DNA of 26,598 nucleotides, taken from the NCBI GenBank assembly GCA_036568605.1, contig DATCSE010000608.1:1-26598 (forward strand). Reading direction: 5' to 3'. Source of the stretch: DATCSE01 sp036568605. Lineage in GTDB: Bacteria; Pseudomonadota; Gammaproteobacteria; Burkholderiales; Burkholderiaceae_C. A program made the position numbers and the translations under genes. Shown in pieces: positions 15,761 through 23,896 of the stretch; the first letter of the stretch is position 1, and every line of letters begins with the position of its first letter. The notes beneath the pieces were generated by a model. That model ran no database searches. It was not told the DNA's origin and was given only the letters and a program-made list of their open reading frames with translations.

Positions 15761-16267
15761 ATGTCCGCTGCTGCCTCCGCCCCCACCAGTGCCTACGATT
15801 TCGACGCGGTCTCGATCGACGGCAAGCCCGCGAGCCTCGCCACGCAACGCGGCAAGGTGCTCCTGATCGTCAACACCGCGAGCCAGTGCGGCTTCACGCC
15901 GCAGTTCGGCGGCTTGGAGGCGCTGTGGGAGAAGTACCGCGACCGGGGGCTGGTCGTGATCGGCTTCCCCAGCAACGAATTCGGCCGCCAGGACCCGGGC
16001 AGCAACGACGAGATCGCGTCGTTCTGCCAGGTCAACTACGGTGTCAGCTTCCCGATGATGAGCAAGATCGAGGTCAACGGCGGCAACGCGCACCCGCTGT
16101 GGAAATGGCTGAAGGGCGAGAAGCCGGGCATCCTCGGCAGCGAGGCGATCAAGTGGAACTTCACGAAGTTCCTGGTCGGCAAGGACGGCCAGGTGCTGAA
16201 GCGCTACGCGCCGACCGACAAGCCCGAGTCCATCGACAAGGACGTCGCCGCGGCGCTGGCCGCCTGA
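15761..16267 (+). CDS. Glutathione peroxidase family protein (thiol peroxidase type)
   Basis: The 168-residue protein reduces peroxides with thiols. The peroxidatic residue is Cys43 in NTASQCGFTPQ (cysteine, not selenocysteine); Gln77 in GFPSNEFGRQDPG and Trp132/Asn133 in KWNFTKFLV complete the catalytic tetrad. No signal peptide is seen, so it is probably cytoplasmic. Many bacterial members of this family use thioredoxin rather than glutathione, so the reductant is not certain. The ATG is 38 codons into a longer shadow frame and fits the family start. The gene is 38 bp upstream of the aminotransferase gene on the same strand and probably co-transcribed, although there is no obvious functional link. 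An alternative symbol in E. coli is btuE. Confidence 0.95.
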   Translation: MSAAASAPTSAYDFDAVSIDGKPASLATQRGKVLLIVNTASQCGFTPQFGGLEALWEKYRDRGLVVIGFPSNEFGRQDPGSNDEIASFCQVNYGVSFPMMSKIEVNGGNAHPLWKWLKGEKPGILGSEAIKWNFTKFLVGKDGQVLKRYAPTDKPESIDKDVAAALAA

Positions 16268-16305
16268 ACCGCTGACGAACGAAACAACAATCGACGACCG
16301 CCACC

Positions 16306-17496
16306 ATGTTCGAACACATCCCCCCGTTTGCCGGCGACCCCATCCTCAGCCTGAACGAGGACTTCCAGAAGGACCCGCGGCCGAACAAGATCAACCTGTC
16401 GATCGGCATCTACTTCGACGATGCCGGCCGCATCCCGGTGATGGACTCGGTGCGGCGCGCCGAGGCGATCGTCTGCGCGAACAGCGGGCCGAAGCCGTAC
16501 CTGCCGATCGAAGGCGCGGCGAACTTCCGTACCGCGGTGCAGGCGCTGCTGTTCGGTGCCGGCCACGAGGCAGTGCAGTCCAGGCGCGTCGCGACGATCC
16601 AGGCCGTGGGTTCCAGCGGCGGGCTGAAGGTCGGCGCCGACTTCCTCGCGCGCTACTTCCCCGACAGCCAGGTCTGGGTCAGCGACCCGACCTGGGACAA
16701 CCACCGCTCGATGTTCGAAGGCGCCGGGATCACGGTGAACACCTACCCGTACTACGACGCGGCGACCGGCGGCGTGCGCTTCGACGCGATGCTGGCCGCG
16801 CTGCGCGCGCTGCCCGCGAAGAGCATCGTGCTGCTGCATGCCTGCTGCCACAACCCGACCGGCGTGGACCTGACCCGCGCGCAATGGGACGAGCTGGTGC
16901 CGCTGCTGCGCGAGCGATCGCTGATCCCGTACCTGGACCTCGCGTACCAGGGCTTCGGCGATGGCATCGAGGCCGATGCCTACGCGGCCCGCGCGCTGGC
17001 GGCGGCCGGCATCAGCTTCTTCATCGCGAACTCGTTCTCCAAGAGCATGAGCGTCTACGGCGAGCGCTGCGGCGCGCTCAGCGTCGTCTGCCCCGATGCG
17101 GCGCAGGCCGAGAACGTGCTGGGCCAGCTCAAGTTCACGGTGCGCCGCAACTACTCGAGCCCGCCGATCCACGGCGGCCAGCTCGTCGCCACCGTGCTGA
17201 CCGACCCGGCGCTGCGCCGCGAGTGGGAGATCGAGCTCGAGGCGATGCGCGAGCGCATCCTCGCGATGCGCAAAAAGCTGCACGCGGTGCTGACTGCGAA
17301 GCTGCCGGGCCGCAACTTCGACTACTTCCTGACCCAGCGCGGGATGTTCAGCTACACCGGGCTCAGCGCCGCGCAGGTCGACACCTTGCGCGAGCAGCAC
17401 GCGGTGTACCTGGTGCGCTCGGGGCGGATCTGCGTGGCGGGGTTGAACAACGGCAACGTCGAGGCGACAGCGAATGCATTCGCCGCGGTGATCTGA
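16306..17496 (+). CDS. tyrB: Aromatic/aspartate aminotransferase (class I)
   Basis: The 396-residue PLP enzyme belongs to the aspartate/aromatic amino acid aminotransferase subgroup Ia. The PLP lysine is K246 in ANSFSKSMSVYGERCG, with N183 in CCHNPTG, D211 and Y214 in YLDLAYQGFGDG, and a substrate-binding Arg in RSGRICVAGLN near the C-terminus. The N-terminus, MFEHIPPFAGDPILSLNEDF, is typical of the TyrB/AspC group. Such enzymes transfer amino groups between glutamate and tyrosine, phenylalanine or aspartate; TyrB versus AspC cannot be settled by eye. The gene starts 38 bp after the peroxidase gene. After its stop comes a REP-like repeat shared with the convergent HSP70-like gene. Length is normal (about 397). 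Confidence 0.95.
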   Translation: MFEHIPPFAGDPILSLNEDFQKDPRPNKINLSIGIYFDDAGRIPVMDSVRRAEAIVCANSGPKPYLPIEGAANFRTAVQALLFGAGHEAVQSRRVATIQAVGSSGGLKVGADFLARYFPDSQVWVSDPTWDNHRSMFEGAGITVNTYPYYDAATGGVRFDAMLAALRALPAKSIVLLHACCHNPTGVDLTRAQWDELVPLLRERSLIPYLDLAYQGFGDGIEADAYAARALAAAGISFFIANSFSKSMSVYGERCGALSVVCPDAAQAENVLGQLKFTVRRNYSSPPIHGGQLVATVLTDPALRREWEIELEAMRERILAMRKKLHAVLTAKLPGRNFDYFLTQRGMFSYTGLSAAQVDTLREQHAVYLVRSGRICVAGLNNGNVEATANAFAAVI

Positions 17497-17503
17497 ATTA
17501 CTT

Positions 17504-17608
17504 CCTCTCCCCTTTGGGAAGAGGGTTGGGGTGAGGGGCCAGCGAGGACTCACAGCGCCCTTCGACGCATTGCCTCTACGCGTCGGCCCTCACCCCAGAG
17601 GGAGAGGG
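17504..17608. repeat. REP-like inverted repeat between convergent genes
   Basis: The left half (17504-17538) has an imperfect hairpin, CCTCTCCCC/GGGAAGAGG, followed by GGGGTGAGGGG. The right half (17585-17608) begins GGCCCTCACCCC and continues AGAGGGAGAGGG. The GGGGTGAGGG and CCCTCACCCC segments face each other over about 45 bases. This is a diverged copy of the composite element at 2145-2242. It starts 8 bases after the aminotransferase stop and overlaps the 3' end of the HSP70-like gene. Confidence 0.8.
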
Positions 17609-18904
17609 AGCAAAGAGGCGCTGCGCGTGCAGCCCCAGCCCGGTCGCGACGCTCGCGAACCGATCGCCGCGCACCGCACGCGCCGCCGGGAACGCCGCAG
17701 CGATGCGCTGCGCCAGCAGCCGCAGCCCGGTCGAGCCGCCGGTGAAGTACAGCGCATCGATGCGCTCCGGCGCCAGCCCCGCGTCGGCCGCGGTGCGGCG
17801 CGCGGTCGCGACGATGCGCTCGATGTCCGCCTCGATCGCCGCGACCGCCTCGGGTTCGGCCAGCGTCGACGCGAGCCCGCGCTCGGTGTGCGACAGGTCG
17901 ATCTGCGTCGCGCCGCCCTCGGCCACCGCGATCTTCGCCGCTTCGGCGCGCCCCGCGAGCTCGTGCCCCAGCCGTTCGGTGACGACCGTCATCAGCCGTT
18001 CGTGGTGCGCCGGCTCGGCGTAGAAGCTGCGCATCCCGCGCAGCTCGGCGACGCGCTGCGGGTTGTAGACCGTGTTGATCAGGTGCCAGGTCGCGAGGTC
18101 GAAGTACACGCCGCTCGGCACCTCGCGCGCCGGTGTGCCGTCGGCCGGACGCGGACCGTACGCGCCGTAGCCGTACGCCGGCAGGATCGCGGCGAGCTCG
18201 ATGCGCCGGTCGAAGTCGGTGCCGGCGATGTGCACGCCGTGGTTCGCGAGGATGTCGTCCTTGCGTTCGAGCTTCGCGGCGCGCTGCGGGCCCACGCGCA
18301 CGACCGAGAAGTCCGAGGTGCCGCCGCCGATGTCGGCGACCAGCACGATCTCGTCGCGCTGCGCCTGGTGCTCGTAGTCGAAGGCCGCGGCGATCGGCTC
18401 GTACTGGAAGTGCACGTCGCGAAAGCCGACCAGGCGGGCCGCGGTCTCGAGCGCGGCCTGAGCCTGCGCGTCGCGCGCCGGGTCGTCGTCGACGAAGTAC
18501 ACCGGGCGGCCCAGCACCGCGCGATCGATGGTCGTGCCGGCGGCGGCCTCGGCGCAGCGCTTCAGGTGGCGCAGGTAGCCGGCGACGATGTCCAGGTACT
18601 TGACGCCGCGGCCGCCGCCGACGTCGGTGGTCTGCTCGATCAGGCTGGAGCCGAGGATGCTCTTCATCGAGCGCATCAGCCGGCCGTCGAGCCCGTCGAC
18701 GTACGCGGCCACCGCGGCCCGGCCGAACGCGCGCGGCGGGCCGTCGTGCTCGCGGCCCTCGACGAAGTAGAAGACCGCGGTCGGCATCGTCGTGTAGCCG
18801 GGTTCGAGCTCGACCAGACGCATGCCGCCGTTGCCGGCGGGGTCCGGAACCGAGATCGCCGAGTTCGACGTGCCGAAGTCGATCGCGCAGTAGCTGCTGC
18901 CCAT
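17576..18904 (-). CDS. yegD: HSP70 family protein, YegD-like
   Basis: The 442-residue protein is an HSP70-type ATPase domain without a substrate-binding domain. The phosphate-1 motif is AIDFGTSNSAI (residues 7-17), phosphate-2 is VADIGGGTSDFSVV (189-202), and the adenosine motif is YFTGGSTGLR (386-395). E. coli YegD is about 450 residues with the same layout; its function is not well known, but it is presumed a chaperone-like ATPase. I chose the ATG at 18904 since the fold starts immediately after; the upstream extension would run into the promoter region. The last nine codons (SPSGVRADA) are supplied by a dispersed REP-like repeat. It is divergent from a secreted TPR protein gene, 92 bp away. 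Confidence 0.92.
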   Translation of the reverse strand: MGSSYCAIDFGTSNSAISVPDPAGNGGMRLVELEPGYTTMPTAVFYFVEGREHDGPPRAFGRAAVAAYVDGLDGRLMRSMKSILGSSLIEQTTDVGGGRGVKYLDIVAGYLRHLKRCAEAAAGTTIDRAVLGRPVYFVDDDPARDAQAQAALETAARLVGFRDVHFQYEPIAAAFDYEHQAQRDEIVLVADIGGGTSDFSVVRVGPQRAAKLERKDDILANHGVHIAGTDFDRRIELAAILPAYGYGAYGPRPADGTPAREVPSGVYFDLATWHLINTVYNPQRVAELRGMRSFYAEPAHHERLMTVVTERLGHELAGRAEAAKIAVAEGGATQIDLSHTERGLASTLAEPEAVAAIEADIERIVATARRTAADAGLAPERIDALYFTGGSTGLRLLAQRIAAAFPAARAVRGDRFASVATGLGLHAQRLFAPSPSGVRADA

Positions 18905-18996
18905 GCCTGCGTCCTCCGCGAAAAAGGGCGCGATTCTAGCGAGATTCACGCGGCTGGCGCTATGCTCCGGCGCGCCAACCCCTTCGGAGGATGCCC

Positions 18997-19485
18997 ATGA
19001 AGACTCGCCCGCTCATTCGCCGCTGCGCCGCCGCCGCGGCGCTTGCCGTGCTCGCCTGGCCGGTCCAGGCGGCCGACGACCCGTCGCCGCCGGCGAAGGC
19101 CGCCGACAAGCTCGGCGCCGTGCGCACCCAGATCGCCGCGAAGAACTTCGCCGGCGCGATCGACGCGCTGAAGAAGATCAACGACACGGGCAGCGCCGAC
19201 TGGAACAACCTGATGGGCTACAGCCTGCGCAAGAACACGCCGCCCGACGTGGCCGGCGCCGAGAAGTTCTACGACAGCGCGCTGCGCATCGACCCCAAGC
19301 ACCGCGGTGCGCTCGAGTACTCGGGCGAGCTGTACCTGATGACCGACCGGCTGCCGCAGGCCGAGCAGCGGCTGGCGACGCTGGACAAGGTCTGCAGCGT
19401 GCCTTGCGAGGAGCTGGGGGCGCTGAAGAAGGCGGTGGCGCGCTACAAGGCGAACGGGAACAAGTACGTGGCGGAGGCTTGGTAA
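18997..19485 (+). CDS. Secreted tetratricopeptide-repeat protein
   Basis: The 162-residue protein has a signal peptide (MKTRPLIRRC, a hydrophobic alanine-rich core, then PVQAADD with likely cleavage after QA near residue 24-25). The mature part is helical with TPR-like units: NFAGAIDALKKINDTGSADWNNLMGYSLRK and the pair AEKFYDSALRIDPKHRGALEYSGELYLMTDRLPQAEQRL. Two cysteines (VCSVPCEEL) could form a disulfide in the periplasm. The second ATG, at 18997, is preferred because GGAGG lies six bases upstream; the first ATG, at 18991, is only one base after it. It is divergent from the HSP70-like gene. TPR proteins of this kind are scaffolds; the partner is unknown. Confidence 0.9.
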   Translation: MKTRPLIRRCAAAAALAVLAWPVQAADDPSPPAKAADKLGAVRTQIAAKNFAGAIDALKKINDTGSADWNNLMGYSLRKNTPPDVAGAEKFYDSALRIDPKHRGALEYSGELYLMTDRLPQAEQRLATLDKVCSVPCEELGALKKAVARYKANGNKYVAEAW

Positions 19486-19493
19486 CTCCACCT

Positions 19494-19582
19494 CCGTTCG
19501 CACTGAGCTCACCACCCGTTCGCACTGAGCTTGTCGAAGTGCCCTTGGGGCACGTGGCTTCGACAAGCTCAGCCCGAACGGG
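19494..19582. repeat. Dispersed palindromic repeat (GACAAG subtype)
   Basis: A 25-base left arm starting CCCGTTCGCACTGAGC (19515-19539) pairs with a 25-base right arm starting CTTCGACAAGCTCAGC (19558-19582), with two mismatches and an 18-base loop. A further partial left arm (CCGTTCGCACTGAGCTC, 19494-19510) precedes it. The element occupies the gap between the convergent TPR gene (stop 19485) and the dehydrogenase gene (stop 19598) and may act as a transcription end in both directions. Confidence 0.88.
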
Positions 19583-19597
19583 GTGGGTGGGTGGGGC

Positions 19598-21034
19598 TTA
19601 CTCCACCCCCACCTGCGTGAAGAACTTCGTGTTCAGGTACGCCTCGATCGCCTCCGACCCGCCCTCCGAGCCGTAGCCCGAATCCTTGATCCCGCCGAAC
19701 GGCACCTCGGGCAGCGCGAGGCCCAGGTGGTTCAGCGTCAGCATGCCGGATTCGATCTGCGCCGCCAGCGCGTTCGCGGTCTTCAGCGAGCGCGTGTAGG
19801 CGTACGCGGCCAGACCGAACGGCAGCCGGTTCGCCTCGGCGACCACCTCGTCGAAGCTCGCGAACGGCACGATGGGCACGACCGGCCCGAAAGGCTCCTC
19901 GTTGAGGATGCGCGCGTCGGGCGACAGATCGGTCAGCACGGTGGGCTGGAAGAAGTAGCCCTCGGTGCCGATGCGCTGGCCGCCGGTGCGCAGCTTCGCG
20001 CCTTTGGCGACCGCGTCATCGACGAACATCTGCATCGCCTCGACGCGCCGGCTGTTCGCGAGCGGGCCCATGCGCGTGGCCGGGTCCAGCCCGTCGCCGA
20101 CCTTGACCGCCGCGGCCACGGCGGTGAACCCTTCGACGAATCGCTCATAGACCGATTCGTGCACCAGGAAGCGGGTCGGCGACACGCAGACCTGCCCGGC
20201 GTTGCGGAATTTCGATCCGCCGAGCTGCTTGACCGCGAGGTCGACGTCGGCATCGCCGAACACGATCGCCGGCGCGTGGCCGCCCAGCTCCATCGTGATG
20301 CGCTTCATGTGCGCGCCGGCCAGCGCGGCGAGCTTCTTGCCGACCGGCGTCGAGCCGGTGAACGTGACCTTGCGGATCACCGGGTGCGGGATCAGGTATT
20401 CGGAGATCTCCGCCGGCACGCCGAACACCAGGTTCAGCACGCCGGCCGGCAGCCCGGCGTCGAGGTAACACTGCACGAGCGCGGCGCAGCTCGCCGGCGT
20501 CTCCTCCGGCCCCTTCAGGATCACCGAGCAGCCGGCGGCGAGCGCCGCCGAGACCTTGCGCACCGCCTGGTTGATCGGGAAGTTCCACGGCGTGAACGCC
20601 GCGACCGGGCCGACCGGCTCTTTCACGACCAGCTGCACGACGCCCTCGGCGCGCGCCGGCACGACCCGGCCGTAGGTGCGGCGCGCCTCCTCGGCGAACC
20701 AGTCCATGATGTCGCCGGCCAGCAGCGTCTCGGTCTTCGCTTCGGCGAACGGCTTGCCTTGCTCCAGCGTCATCGTCCGGCCGATCTCGTCGGCGCGGCT
20801 GCGGATGATCTCGCCCGCCTTGCGCAGCAGCTTGTAGCGGTCGAACGCGGAGACCTTGCGCCAGGCCTTGAAGCCCTTGTCGGCCGCGTGCAGCGCCTGG
20901 TCCAGGTCGGCCGGCGCGGCATGCGCCAGGCGCGCCAGCGGCTTGCCGGTGGCCGGGTTGATGATGGGTTCGCTGCGGCCGCCGGTGCCGTCGCACCATT
21001 CGCCGTTGATGTGGAGCTTGACGTCGGAATACAT
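19598..21034 (-). CDS. gabD: NAD(P)-dependent succinate-semialdehyde dehydrogenase family protein
   Basis: The 478-residue aldehyde dehydrogenase has the catalytic Cys283 (NAGQVCVSPTR), general base E249 (TMELGGHAP), N151 in FTPWNFPINQ, and the coenzyme loop FTGSTPVGKKL (225-235). The overall pattern (RTYGRVVPAR, VILKGPEETPASC) is most like succinate-semialdehyde dehydrogenases of the GabD group, which oxidise succinate semialdehyde to succinate in GABA breakdown. A related semialdehyde such as alpha-ketoglutarate semialdehyde is possible. I chose ATG 21034 (MYSDVKLHINGEW), where the family normally starts; the open frame extends 56 codons upstream without family sequence. No aminotransferase (gabT) is adjacent, so the pathway is not confirmed by context. 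Confidence 0.88.
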   Translation of the reverse strand: MYSDVKLHINGEWCDGTGGRSEPIINPATGKPLARLAHAAPADLDQALHAADKGFKAWRKVSAFDRYKLLRKAGEIIRSRADEIGRTMTLEQGKPFAEAKTETLLAGDIMDWFAEEARRTYGRVVPARAEGVVQLVVKEPVGPVAAFTPWNFPINQAVRKVSAALAAGCSVILKGPEETPASCAALVQCYLDAGLPAGVLNLVFGVPAEISEYLIPHPVIRKVTFTGSTPVGKKLAALAGAHMKRITMELGGHAPAIVFGDADVDLAVKQLGGSKFRNAGQVCVSPTRFLVHESVYERFVEGFTAVAAAVKVGDGLDPATRMGPLANSRRVEAMQMFVDDAVAKGAKLRTGGQRIGTEGYFFQPTVLTDLSPDARILNEEPFGPVVPIVPFASFDEVVAEANRLPFGLAAYAYTRSLKTANALAAQIESGMLTLNHLGLALPEVPFGGIKDSGYGSEGGSEAIEAYLNTKFFTQVGVE

Positions 21035-21222
21035 CGTGGGGGCGTCTCGAAGGAGGGAGGGAAGGTTGGAGAGCGAACCGGCGGACGCAACGCGCCGCCG
21101 CTGGGTCGCATTAGACCCGAAGCGGCGTGAACTGCGCCCGGAGTGGGGATCATTTCGGCGGTTCGCTAGCCCCGCCGCGGCGCACACTGCAAGCATTCGC
21201 AACAGGGATGGCGAGGTGGGCG

Positions 21223-21435
21223 ATGAAGCTGATTCCCGAACTGCCGAGGTGGGCGCGCGATGCGTTGCAGCCGACGGCCGAATTTGCCGAGACCGACCAG
21301 GCCGACATGGGCACCGCGTTCGGTCTCGATGCGAGCCTGACGCCGTTGCCGACGCTGACGCCCGAGGAAGCCGCCGCGCGCGACGCGCTCGCCCAGGATC
21401 CGTTGCAGCGCCGGCTCGAGCGCCGCTCGCTCTGA
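21223..21435 (+). CDS. Small protein of unknown function (70 aa)
   Basis: The 70-residue protein starts at an ATG preceded by GAGGTGGG a few bases upstream, which is a fair ribosome-binding site. The sequence begins MKLIPELPRWARDAL and ends acidic then basic (LTPEEAAARDALAQ...RRLERRSL), with no signal peptide, membrane helix or cysteine. I do not recognise a family. The gene is divergent from the dehydrogenase gene (188 bp between the starts) and ends six bases before the stop of the convergent phosphoesterase gene. The in-frame upstream extension from 21127 has no family support. The tidy fit between neighbours and codon-like third-position GC suggest it is real, but it could be a chance frame. 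Confidence 0.6.
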   Translation: MKLIPELPRWARDALQPTAEFAETDQADMGTAFGLDASLTPLPTLTPEEAAARDALAQDPLQRRLERRSL

Positions 21436-21441
21436 AGTCCG

Positions 21442-22233
21442 TCAGACCTCGATGACGCCGCGCGGCCGGTGCCCGGCCGCTTCGCCCTTGCGGGCGTGCC
21501 CGCGCGAGTTGCAGACGACGCGGGTGCTGCGCCCCATGCCGTCCGGGTGCTCGACCCGGTAGTCATGCTGGCAATGCAGATGGCCGTGCAGCCACAGGTC
21601 GGCCAGCGGCAGCAGGTCATCGTCGGCGTTGCAAAAGCCCGCGGTGCCGGGCTGCGAGCCGAAGCGCGGGTCGGCGCTCTTCAGGCTCGGTCCGAAATGG
21701 GTGATGACGACCGTGCGATCCCAGCCGGCGGCGCCGCCCGGCGACGGCTGGCGCAGCTCGGCGGCCAGCCAGTCGCGGCATGCCAGCGCCTCGGCACGCA
21801 CCGCCGCGGCAGCGAACGTCGCGCCGTCGCGCCGTGCGTCCATCAACGTCATGAAGTAAGCGGCCGCGCGCATGCAGCGCTCGCGGCGCGCCGGGCCGAA
21901 CAGGTCGAAGTCGCTCCAGCGCGTGGTCGCGACGAAGCGGATGCGCTGACCTTGCGCATCGGCCAGCACGCGGGCCTCGCGCTCGAGCATCGTGATGCCG
22001 AGCGCGGCGCAGCGTTCGCGCAGCGCCGGCCAGGCGTCGTTCCATTCGCGGCCGTCGAACTCGTGGTTGCCGGCGACGAACAGGATGGGCACCGGCCAGC
22101 CGCGGAACAGTTCGAGCCCGGCCCAGGTGCTGTCGACGTCGCCGGCCAGCACGAGCAGCTCGGCATCATCGGCGGGCTCGGGCGTGTAGGCCTCGGTCTC
22201 GAGGTGCAGGTCGGACAGCAGCTGCAGCCGCAT
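21442..22233 (-). CDS. Calcineurin-like metallophosphoesterase
   Basis: The 263-residue protein has the five metal-binding motifs of the family: DLH (D8, H10), GDVD (D32), GNHE (N56-H57), ITH (H179) and GHLH (H218, H220). These bind a two-metal centre that hydrolyses phosphoesters; the substrate (nucleotide, protein or lipid-linked phosphate) is unknown. No signal peptide is present, so it is likely cytoplasmic. Between GNHE and ITH there is a long helical insert (about 105-170) that is typical of small standalone bacterial members. The gene is 19 bp downstream of the YecA/SEC-C gene on the same strand, suggesting co-transcription. Confidence 0.92.
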   Translation of the reverse strand: MRLQLLSDLHLETEAYTPEPADDAELLVLAGDVDSTWAGLELFRGWPVPILFVAGNHEFDGREWNDAWPALRERCAALGITMLEREARVLADAQGQRIRFVATTRWSDFDLFGPARRERCMRAAAYFMTLMDARRDGATFAAAAVRAEALACRDWLAAELRQPSPGGAAGWDRTVVITHFGPSLKSADPRFGSQPGTAGFCNADDDLLPLADLWLHGHLHCQHDYRVEHPDGMGRSTRVVCNSRGHARKGEAAGHRPRGVIEV

Positions 22234-22252
22234 CGGGTCGGGCGCGCCTGTC

Positions 22253-23035
<783 letters not shown>

Positions 23036-23081
23036 GGGTGCGATTGTCCTCGACGTCCGGCGATTCGGCCTGCCCGGGCTT

Positions 23082-23837
23082 CTACACCGAAAAGCGCCCG
23101 ATCAGCCTATACCGGCTGCCGGGGTGGTACAGCCGCGCGACCGACGCGACCGCGCCTTGCGAGACGGTGCGGCGCGACACCATCAGCAGCGCGCTGCCGG
23201 GTTCGACGTCCAGCAGCGTTGCCTGTTCGGCGCTGGCCAGCACCGCTTCGATGACCTGCTCGGCCTCGGTCAGCGGCGCGTGCTCGAACAGCACCGCCGA
23301 GGGCGTGACCGCAGTCAGGTCGCGCGTCAGCAGATCGGGGGCGAGGGCCGGGTTGACGTGCCGGTCCTCGAGCTGGATCGGCACGCCGTTCTCCAAGTGC
23401 ACGAGCTGCACGTGGAACACCGTCGCGCCCTTGCGCAGGCGCATCGCGGCGGCGATCGTCGTGTCGGCGCGCTCGCGGTCCGCCAGGCAGACGCGGGTCG
23501 CGTGACGATGGCCGCGCTCGCGGATCTCGTCGTGGATGTCGCGCACCTGCAGCAGGTTCGAGATCGGGTGCAGCTCGGCGACATACGAGCCCGAGCCCTG
23601 GCGGCGCTCGATCAGGCCTTCCTCCTCGAGCTCGCGCAGCGCGCGGTGCACCGTCATGCGCGCGCAGCCGAACTCGTGCACCAGCTCGCGCTCGGACGGC
23701 AGCCGCGTGCCCGAGCGCCAGCCGCCGCGTGCGATGCGCTCGCGCAGCGCGGCCTTCACGGTCGCGTACGGCGAGGTGCGTGGCGCGGCGACAGGGGCGG
23801 CGACAGCGGCAGCGGCGGGGACGGCGCGAGGGGGCAT
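23082..23837 (-). CDS. hutC: Histidine utilisation repressor HutC (GntR/UTRA)
   Basis: The 251-residue protein has a GntR winged helix (about 24-88: YATVKAALRERI, RLPSERELVHEFGCARMTVHRALRELEEEGLIERRQGSGSYV in parts) and a UTRA effector domain (about 100-248; FHVQLVHLENGVPIQLEDRHVNP). HutC in known systems binds urocanate and represses the hut genes. It is divergent from hutH, with only 59 bp between the two start codons, and a near-perfect palindrome lies there. A long alanine/proline N-terminal tail (residues 1-22) precedes the DNA-binding domain. No Shine-Dalgarno sequence is seen before the ATG, while a TAGAAT box lies about 7 bases upstream, so the mRNA may be leaderless. Confidence 0.94.
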   Translation of the reverse strand: MPPRAVPAAAAVAAPVAAPRTSPYATVKAALRERIARGGWRSGTRLPSERELVHEFGCARMTVHRALRELEEEGLIERRQGSGSYVAELHPISNLLQVRDIHDEIRERGHRHATRVCLADRERADTTIAAAMRLRKGATVFHVQLVHLENGVPIQLEDRHVNPALAPDLLTRDLTAVTPSAVLFEHAPLTEAEQVIEAVLASAEQATLLDVEPGSALLMVSRRTVSQGAVASVARLYHPGSRYRLIGRFSV

Positions 23838-23840
23838 CGG

Positions 23841-23868
23841 TTCATTCTAGCGAGGCCCATGCTAAAGT
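23841..23868 (+). promoter_or_regulatory. Possible promoter of hutH
   Basis: TTCATT (23841-23846) and TAAAGT (23863-23868) are separated by 16 bases and lie 28 bases upstream of the hutH ATG. They are imperfect sigma-70-like boxes. The second one overlaps the palindromic operator at 23864-23883, which would let HutC block RNA polymerase. Assignment is by eye only. Confidence 0.35.
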
Positions 23869-23883
23869 TGTCTAGACCACTTT
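23864..23883. promoter_or_regulatory. HutC operator candidate between hutC and hutH
   Basis: AAAGTTGTCTAGACCACTTT is a 20-bp palindrome with one mismatched pair (T/C at the sixth position from each end). It lies between the divergent hutC and hutH start codons, 13 bases before the hutH ATG. HutC-type GntR repressors bind palindromes with a GTCTAGAC/GTATAGAC-like core, so this is very likely the shared operator that represses both genes until urocanate accumulates. Confidence 0.8.
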
Positions 23884-23896
23884 GAGGTGCTGACGC

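Noticed and set aside
19583..21130. A 515-codon plus-strand frame opposite the succinate-semialdehyde dehydrogenase
   Set aside because: No recognisable motif; the minus strand has all catalytic residues of an aldehyde dehydrogenase.
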